DNA of 19,940 nt from positions 1-19,940 of the forward strand of contig JACPDC010000191.1 of NCBI GenBank assembly GCA_016184235.1, given 5' to 3'. This document shows positions 15,562-19,940 of this stretch, piece after piece (the first letter of the stretch is position 1; the number at the start of each line of letters is the position of its first letter). The notes beneath the pieces are model-generated. The model did no database searches, had not been told where the DNA came from, and saw nothing but the letters and a program-made list of their open reading frames with translations. The position numbers and the translations under genes were made by a program. This stretch comes from Deltaproteobacteria bacterium (lineage in GTDB: Bacteria; Desulfobacterota; Binatia; UBA9968).

Positions 15562-17090
15562 CCGCCCTCCGCCCTACGGAAGATGACGAGCCTCTCCTTG
15601 CGCTCGTAGGAAAATTCCTTTTCCATCAGCCACGCGCGTCTCTCCAACGATCGAGCGCCCGCGCGCAGTCCCGCGTCGTCCAGCGCGAGGTAGTCCGCAT
15701 CTTTCCCGAGCTGAGCCGCCAGCTCTCCGGCATCGACAAGACGAACCCGGTTCTCCCCTTCGGCGTAGAAGGCCACGCGCCCATTGTTCGTGCCGATGGT
15801 AGCGCCTGTCTTTGTCTTAAGATACGCCCCCGCCTCACGGAGATAATACTTATCCCGGCCGATGGCTTGAAGCGTCTTGGGCAACGTCCCGGCGACGAAC
15901 AGGGCCAGGAGAGCGCCCACCCAGTAGCGCCGTTGACGCGCTCCGGCGAAGTCGCCAAGACGATCCGCAAAGAAAATATAGCCGCAAGCCACCCATCCAA
16001 GAGAAAAGGGGACCAAAGGCACCCCGTAGCGCCGGGTCACATAGATGAGCGCGAAGGTTGCGAGATAAAATACTACCAGCAGGAGAAACAGGAAATCGCC
16101 TTTTTCCCAGAACCTGCCGCGGAAAAATAGCAGCCAGCCTGCGAGCAAAAACGGCAGGTAAGAATAATGCAGGGCCTCGAAATAGAAACCCAAGGAGCGG
16201 AAGCCGTCCGTAAAAACCTTTTCGAGGTAGGCGAGCGGATGGGATGCGATGAAATCGATGATCCCGACCCGGCTCGAATGATTCGCCCCGCCCTCATCCG
16301 GCCCCACGCCCTGCCGCGCCAATGCCATCGAGAAAACCAGCCCGGCCTTGCGGCTGATCGCCCACCCGCCCGTATCCCACCGAAGGTAGGCGACATAGGG
16401 CGCCGCCAGCAGCGCGAAGCCGAGCGCCAGCACCGCTGCAGAGCGCGCGTATGCCGCCAGCCGCCCGCTTCTCCATCCCCGGTAGAGCAAGAATAGACAG
16501 CCGACTGCCGCCAGGCCGATGCCCTCCGGTCTGGTGAGATAGGCGATCCCGGCGATTATTCCCGCCAGAAAAAACCTGGGCGCATTGCGGCCGTCAAGGC
16601 CCCGCTGCAAGAAATAAAGGGCCAGGACCGAAAAAAACAGGTACGGCACCTCGGTCCTCACTTCGAGGGACAAACGGGCGATGTAGGGGCTCAGCGCATA
16701 AAAAAACAATCCCGCCCTGGCCACTCTTACTCCATAGATCCCGCATAGCAGTCCGAAGAGCGGAAATAGAGCGAGAATGCCGAGGACCAACGACCACAGC
16801 TGCCCGGCAAGCTCCCAATCTCCGGTGATGGGATAGGCCAGGGCGGCCATCACCGGGTAGACCGGCGGATAGAATGAGGCCAGACCCTGAAGCCACGCGC
16901 CTTCCCAGAAGCGGCGGGCGGCCTGGAGATAGACCACGCCATCGTTGTTGATGGTGTAGTAGTTGGCAAACAGGTAGAGCCGGACGGCGAGGGTCAGAGA
17001 GAGAATCCCGACCCAGTAACTCAAGCCCGGCTTTTCTTGAGCGAGCGCCGATCCCGCCGCCGGCTCTCTGATAGAATCTGTCGGATCCAT
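15558..17090 (-). CDS. GT-C membrane glycosyltransferase (PMT_2/ArnT-like)
   Basis: A 510-residue integral membrane protein with about ten to twelve hydrophobic segments. The first periplasmic loop has INNDGVVYLQAARRFWEG (47-63) with D50, at the position of the catalytic acidic residue in GT-C enzymes, followed by FYPPVYPVMAAL and SPYIARLSLEVRTEVPYLF. TRPEGIGL further in is common in the PMT_2 family. Family members take sugars from polyprenyl-phosphate donors and transfer them to lipid A, protein or glycan on the outer face of the inner membrane. The DPM-like GT2 upstream could make such a donor. ATG 17090 overlaps the kinase gene by 70 bases, which is long; TTG 17024, sharing TTGA with the kinase stop, would give 488 residues and keep every membrane segment. 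Confidence 0.85.
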   Translation of the reverse strand: MDPTDSIREPAAGSALAQEKPGLSYWVGILSLTLAVRLYLFANYYTINNDGVVYLQAARRFWEGAWLQGLASFYPPVYPVMAALAYPITGDWELAGQLWSLVLGILALFPLFGLLCGIYGVRVARAGLFFYALSPYIARLSLEVRTEVPYLFFSVLALYFLQRGLDGRNAPRFFLAGIIAGIAYLTRPEGIGLAAVGCLFLLYRGWRSGRLAAYARSAAVLALGFALLAAPYVAYLRWDTGGWAISRKAGLVFSMALARQGVGPDEGGANHSSRVGIIDFIASHPLAYLEKVFTDGFRSLGFYFEALHYSYLPFLLAGWLLFFRGRFWEKGDFLFLLLVVFYLATFALIYVTRRYGVPLVPFSLGWVACGYIFFADRLGDFAGARQRRYWVGALLALFVAGTLPKTLQAIGRDKYYLREAGAYLKTKTGATIGTNNGRVAFYAEGENRVRLVDAGELAAQLGKDADYLALDDAGLRAGARSLERRAWLMEKEFSYERKERLVIFRRAEGG

Positions 17091-17872
17091 TGTCTTCTTT
17101 CTTTTCGATCCCGGAAAATTTCTCCCAGATAGCTCCGCAGCCAGTAGAGCTTCTGACTGCCGTGCAAAAGCTTCCCGAATGTCCGGTGGAGCTGAACCAG
17201 ATTCTTGATCCGGCGGCGCCGGTTCAGACAGCGATAGCTGCGAATACCCTCCAGGTCCAGCAGATAAAAGGACTCTTCGGCGCCGCTGTTGCCGGAACAG
17301 ACCAGGATATTGGCGTCCTTGAGATCGTTGTGATAGATGCTGCGCCCGTGCAGCGCGCCAAAGAGACCGGCTAAAAGCTTCAAGAAACTCCGGCGGCGGC
17401 GGAACCCCCCCGGCCCGCCGAGCGGAGCCAGCTCCTCGCGCCAGTGGAGATCGGCGGTCCTGCTCCCCGGGATTTCCTCAGAGAGATAGAAACTCTTTGT
17501 CAGCATCCCCCACGAGCGGCATTCCACGGCCGCCAGCGGCTGTCCTGTATGGAAGCCGGCCTCCAGCAAGACATTCGCCCCGGCCCACGAGCGGGCGGCG
17601 CCGGACGGCAGCCACAGCGACCCCAGACGATAACGCCAGGAAAAGACATTGTACCGTTTCAGGTAGACACCCCGCGCCGCGCCGCCGATCTCGAGCCGCA
17701 GGCGCGCCACCTTGATTTTCTTCTGATCCTTGATGAGCTCGCAACCCGGGCGCGCAAAGAGAAGATCCGGATCCGCCAGGAGATCGATCTCGGCCTTCCC
17801 GGCCAGGACCGGCGCCAGCCACAGGGAAGACGAACCTGCTCTGACAAAGAGATGCTCAGGAAAAGTTTGCAC
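17021..17872 (-). CDS. waaP: WaaP-like LPS core kinase (Kdo/WaaP family)
   Basis: A 283-residue protein with a eukaryotic-kinase-like core. VYLKRY (69-74) supplies the ATP-binding lysine K72. The catalytic loop YHNDLKDANIL (180-190) contains D183 and N188, and the metal site is LLDLEGI (204-210) with D206, in place of DFG. Relatives phosphorylate core heptose or Kdo of lipopolysaccharide in the cytosol, strengthening the outer membrane. The start is GTG 17872, overlapping the upstream WaaG-like gene by 17 bases; the order WaaG then WaaP is the same as in the enterobacterial waa operon. The last 25 residues are very basic (Arg/Lys), consistent with membrane association, and overlap the next gene in another frame. 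The exact phosphate acceptor is inferred. Confidence 0.82.
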   Translation of the reverse strand: MQTFPEHLFVRAGSSSLWLAPVLAGKAEIDLLADPDLLFARPGCELIKDQKKIKVARLRLEIGGAARGVYLKRYNVFSWRYRLGSLWLPSGAARSWAGANVLLEAGFHTGQPLAAVECRSWGMLTKSFYLSEEIPGSRTADLHWREELAPLGGPGGFRRRRSFLKLLAGLFGALHGRSIYHNDLKDANILVCSGNSGAEESFYLLDLEGIRSYRCLNRRRRIKNLVQLHRTFGKLLHGSQKLYWLRSYLGEIFRDRKERRQWIRQILSESRRRDRRSLKKSRA

Positions 17873-19007
17873 GACTCTCGCCAGCCACCGTTTGAAGATA
17901 ACTCTCGAGCGCGCGGAAGTGGTTGGTCCAGGAATACCTCTCTCCGAGCCTTCTCGCCCGCTCCGAGAAACGGGGCCAATGACCGGGCTCCAACAACCGA
18001 AGCAATTTCGTCTCTATCTCTGCCGGGTCATCCGGCCGCTCCAGGATGCCGCCCTCCAGTCCGTCGGCGAGAACCTCCGCGGCGCCGGCACTCTTACTGA
18101 CCAAAACAGGCAAGCCTGACGCCAGCGCCTCCAGCACGACGTTGCCGAATGCCTCCTGGCGCGCCGGCAGGGCGAGAATATCCGCCGCCCCATAAAACTC
18201 TTCGACGGCCTCCTGCCGCCCGGTGAAGCGTATCCTTGCGCCGGACTCCCTCGCCGCCCGCGACGCGTAGCGGGCGCGCTGCGCATCCTCGCCCACTACC
18301 AGGAGGCAAACCTCCTTCAGCCGGGGAGATTTCCAGACTTTGAGAAGACAATCGAGCCCCTTTCTCTCGAACCCGCTGCCGACGAACAGCACCAGAGGGG
18401 CCTGGGGGGGGATGCCCCACTCCGCCCTGACTCTTGCCCGCGCCCTGTCCCGATGGCGCGGATGGAACCGCTCATGATCGACGCCGTTGTAGATGACCGA
18501 GATCCTCTCCTCGGGGACCCGGTAATGGGATACGATCTCGCGTTTTACTTCCTCGGAGACCGCCAAAATTTTTTTGTGCCCGTTGGCGCCATACTGGAGC
18601 CGCTCCACGGCAAGCACGCTGCGGTGATAGAGGCTCAACCGATGCCACAGCCAGCGGTGCGCCCTTCCGTTCTGCTCCATCTTGCGGAGAAAGGCCCGAT
18701 GCGTGCCGCCGCCGCTGCGCAGCACGTCTTGCCGGACCATTCTGCCGAAGCTGACGACCACATCGCACCGATGACGTGAAATGGCCCGGGGGGCTAAAAA
18801 GGCGAAGCTCAGCAAGCGCGCGGTTCTGCCGAGAGGCACGGAGGGAACTCTGTGAGGCCGGACTCCTTCCGGCGCCGGCACCCCGAACTCGCCGCAGAAC
18901 AAATGGACCTCATGACCCAGATTCCTCAGCCCTTCCGCGGTGAGATAGAAGTCCCTTTCCGTCCCGCCCTTACGATCGAGCCTTTTGTGGGCCAGGGCGA
19001 TTTTCAT
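17856..19007 (-). CDS. waaG: Family 4 glycosyltransferase, WaaG-like
   Basis: A 383-residue GT-B enzyme of family 4. The N-terminal motif GGTERDF (14-20) corresponds to the GGLQRDF block of WaaG; VSFGRMVRQDV (85-95) and SGGGTH (98-103) also match the WaaG layout as I recall it. The C-terminal domain carries FVGSGFERKGLD (208-219), where the basic residues bind donor phosphates, VVGED, and the EX7E motif (E285 and E293 in EAFGNVVLE). WaaG adds the first hexose to the inner-core heptose on the cytoplasmic side. ATG 19007 overlaps the upstream GT2 stop as ATGA and the gene overlaps the kinase by 17 bases. The family is secure; orthology to WaaG is likely but not proven, and the donor may not be UDP-glucose. 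Confidence 0.85.
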   Translation of the reverse strand: MKIALAHKRLDRKGGTERDFYLTAEGLRNLGHEVHLFCGEFGVPAPEGVRPHRVPSVPLGRTARLLSFAFLAPRAISRHRCDVVVSFGRMVRQDVLRSGGGTHRAFLRKMEQNGRAHRWLWHRLSLYHRSVLAVERLQYGANGHKKILAVSEEVKREIVSHYRVPEERISVIYNGVDHERFHPRHRDRARARVRAEWGIPPQAPLVLFVGSGFERKGLDCLLKVWKSPRLKEVCLLVVGEDAQRARYASRAARESGARIRFTGRQEAVEEFYGAADILALPARQEAFGNVVLEALASGLPVLVSKSAGAAEVLADGLEGGILERPDDPAEIETKLLRLLEPGHWPRFSERARRLGERYSWTNHFRALESYLQTVAGESRANFS

Positions 19008-19798
19008 GAAGCTCCGTCCCGGGCGCCTCCCGGGATATCGAATTTCGCCAGCCGCCGGAGGCCCTTCTGATGGAGGAGATATTCCCCCATGACGTAGAGG
19101 ATGTCGAGCCCGTAACGCCAGACGTTGACGTAGCTCCGCTCGATGCCGTAGTGGGTGGGGATCGGTCTTTCGACCACGCGCAGCCCGCGGAGCTTGAACT
19201 GGACCAGAATCTCGGTATCAAAGTGGTAATCGTCCGAGCATAAATGAAAGGGGATCTTTCTCAGGGCGGCGCAGCTGAAGACGCGAAAGCCGGAGTGATA
19301 TTCGGAAAGATTCCAATCGAGGACAAAATTCTCCACCACGGTCAAGAACCTGTTACCCAAATAGCGATGGAGCGGCATGCCCCCCTTGAGCGGAAGCCCG
19401 GCCATCCGCGAGCCGAAGACCATGTCCGCCTCGCCCTTGTCGAAGGGCTCCAGGAGATAGCCGATCTTCTCGGGCGCGTATTGGGCGTCCCCATGCAGCA
19501 TGACCACCGCGTCGTAGCCCTGGTCGATGGCGTAACGGTAGGCGACCTTCTGGCTCCCCCCGTATCCCAGGTTTCTCTCGTTCCTGATGATGTTGAGATT
19601 GTGCACGCCCTTCTCGTGCTTGTAGCCCACCGCGATGAGATAGGTATTATCATGGCTGGCGTTATCGACGATAAAGATTTCCTCCACCCGATTTTTTACA
19701 TCCTCCGGAATCCGATCCAGCACCAGCGGAAGGGTTCGACCGGCGTTATAGGCGGGGATGTAGATGGCGATTCTCAGATGGGCGGGCGGGCTATTCAC
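19004..19798 (-). CDS. Family 2 glycosyltransferase, polyprenyl-phosphate sugar synthase (DPM)-like
   Basis: A GT2 enzyme of 264 residues from GTG 19798. It has the IAIYIPAYNAG entry strand (10-20), IFIVDNASHDNT (41-52), RNLGYGGSQKVAYRYAI (75-91) and the metal motif LHGDAQYAPE (101-110), where the usual DADGQ reads HGDAQ, as in a DPM1-like subgroup. MVFGSRM and a YHSGFRVFS block follow. Relatives make polyprenyl-phosphate sugars used by membrane GT-C enzymes; this fits the GT-C gene downstream. The open frame reaches TTG 19825, which has AAGGA in front but overlaps the previous gene by 35 bases; GTG 19798 overlaps by 8 bases and has GAGAAG at good spacing, so it is preferred. No C-terminal membrane helices are seen. 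Confidence 0.87.
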   Translation of the reverse strand: MNSPPAHLRIAIYIPAYNAGRTLPLVLDRIPEDVKNRVEEIFIVDNASHDNTYLIAVGYKHEKGVHNLNIIRNERNLGYGGSQKVAYRYAIDQGYDAVVMLHGDAQYAPEKIGYLLEPFDKGEADMVFGSRMAGLPLKGGMPLHRYLGNRFLTVVENFVLDWNLSEYHSGFRVFSCAALRKIPFHLCSDDYHFDTEILVQFKLRGLRVVERPIPTHYGIERSYVNVWRYGLDILYVMGEYLLHQKGLRRLAKFDIPGGARDGAS

Positions 19799-19940
19799 TT
19801 TTTGCGCTTCTCTTGAATTGAGCAAAGAATCCTTTCAGCCGCTCGATCATGAAGTCCACCATCTCCGGCGTCAATCCCGGATAGACGCCGATAAAAAACG
19901 TGTCCCTCATGATCCTGTCCGATTGGGTCAGGTCGCCGAA
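19791..19940 (-). CDS. rfbH: RfbH-like DegT-family dehydrase, C-terminal end only
   Basis: The window edge cuts this gene: only the last 49 residues and TAG (19793-19791) are present. The segment with SDRIMRDTFFIGVYPGLT, then MVDFMIERLKGFF, matches the C-terminus I recall for RfbH-type CDP-4-keto-6-deoxyglucose-3-dehydrase and related DegT/DnrJ PLP enzymes, which remove the C3 hydroxyl on the way to 3,6-dideoxyhexoses such as abequose, paratose or tyvelose. The frame is open to the edge and in phase (150 bases). The pyridoxal lysine lies outside the window, so I cannot tell a dehydrase from an aminotransferase relative. The gene overlaps the next GT2 by 8 bases. Confidence 0.72.
   Translation of the reverse strand, partial: FGDLTQSDRIMRDTFFIGVYPGLTPEMVDFMIERLKGFFAQFKRSAKSE

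Overview
The window is GC-rich and holds one dense run of 19 protein genes, all on the minus strand. Most are separated by 0-90 bases or overlap by a few bases. The content is that of a surface-polysaccharide (LPS, O-antigen or capsule) locus. A WaaP-type LPS kinase next to a WaaG-like glycosyltransferase points to a Gram-negative outer-membrane bacterium. Radical SAM and cobalamin-binding enzymes inside a sugar locus fit an environmental lineage, but no marker gene is present, so I do not name a taxon. No tRNA, rRNA, mobile element, CRISPR array or convincing terminator was seen, and no gene-free stretch exceeds about 90 bases.

Read in the direction of transcription (high to low coordinates), block A (19940 to about 14566) is a core/lipid-linked sugar block. 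It contains the C-terminal end of an RfbH-like dehydrase, a DPM-like GT2, a WaaG-like GT4, a WaaP-like kinase, a GT-C membrane glycosyltransferase and a SAM methyltransferase carrying a CxxC...CxxC zinc-ribbon-like N-terminus. Several junctions are 4-base ATGA overlaps, which suggests translational coupling.

Block B (14477 to 7903) follows the largest gap in the window (88 bases), which contains a plausible sigma70-type promoter. It is a six-gene module: NeuB-family synthase, KdsC-like HAD phosphatase, classical SDR, aldehyde dehydrogenase, full-length transketolase and CMP-acylneuraminate synthetase-like enzyme. Synthase, phosphatase and cytidylyltransferase together form a recognisable route to a CMP-activated 3-deoxy-ulosonic acid (sialic-acid-like or KDN-like). 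The SDR, ALDH and transketolase between them are not part of textbook Neu5Ac, legionaminate, pseudaminate or Kdo pathways. No aminotransferase, N-acetyltransferase or UDP-GlcNAc epimerase is visible here. This is the best candidate for an undescribed pathway in the window.

Block C (7869 to 1) is an assembly and decoration block. It has a GT-B-like transferase, a GT2 with a TPR-like tail, a Methyltransf_24-type methyltransferase, a B12-binding radical SAM enzyme, an extended-SDR sugar epimerase/dehydratase with His in place of the catalytic Lys, another GT2, and a radical SAM protein with a SPASM-like C-terminus that runs off the window.

Inferred overall picture: a nucleotide-activated acidic sugar is made by block B, transferred by one of the nearby glycosyltransferases, and the glycan is modified by methylation, radical chemistry and phosphorylation. 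Family assignments rest on motifs read by eye; substrate assignments are inference.
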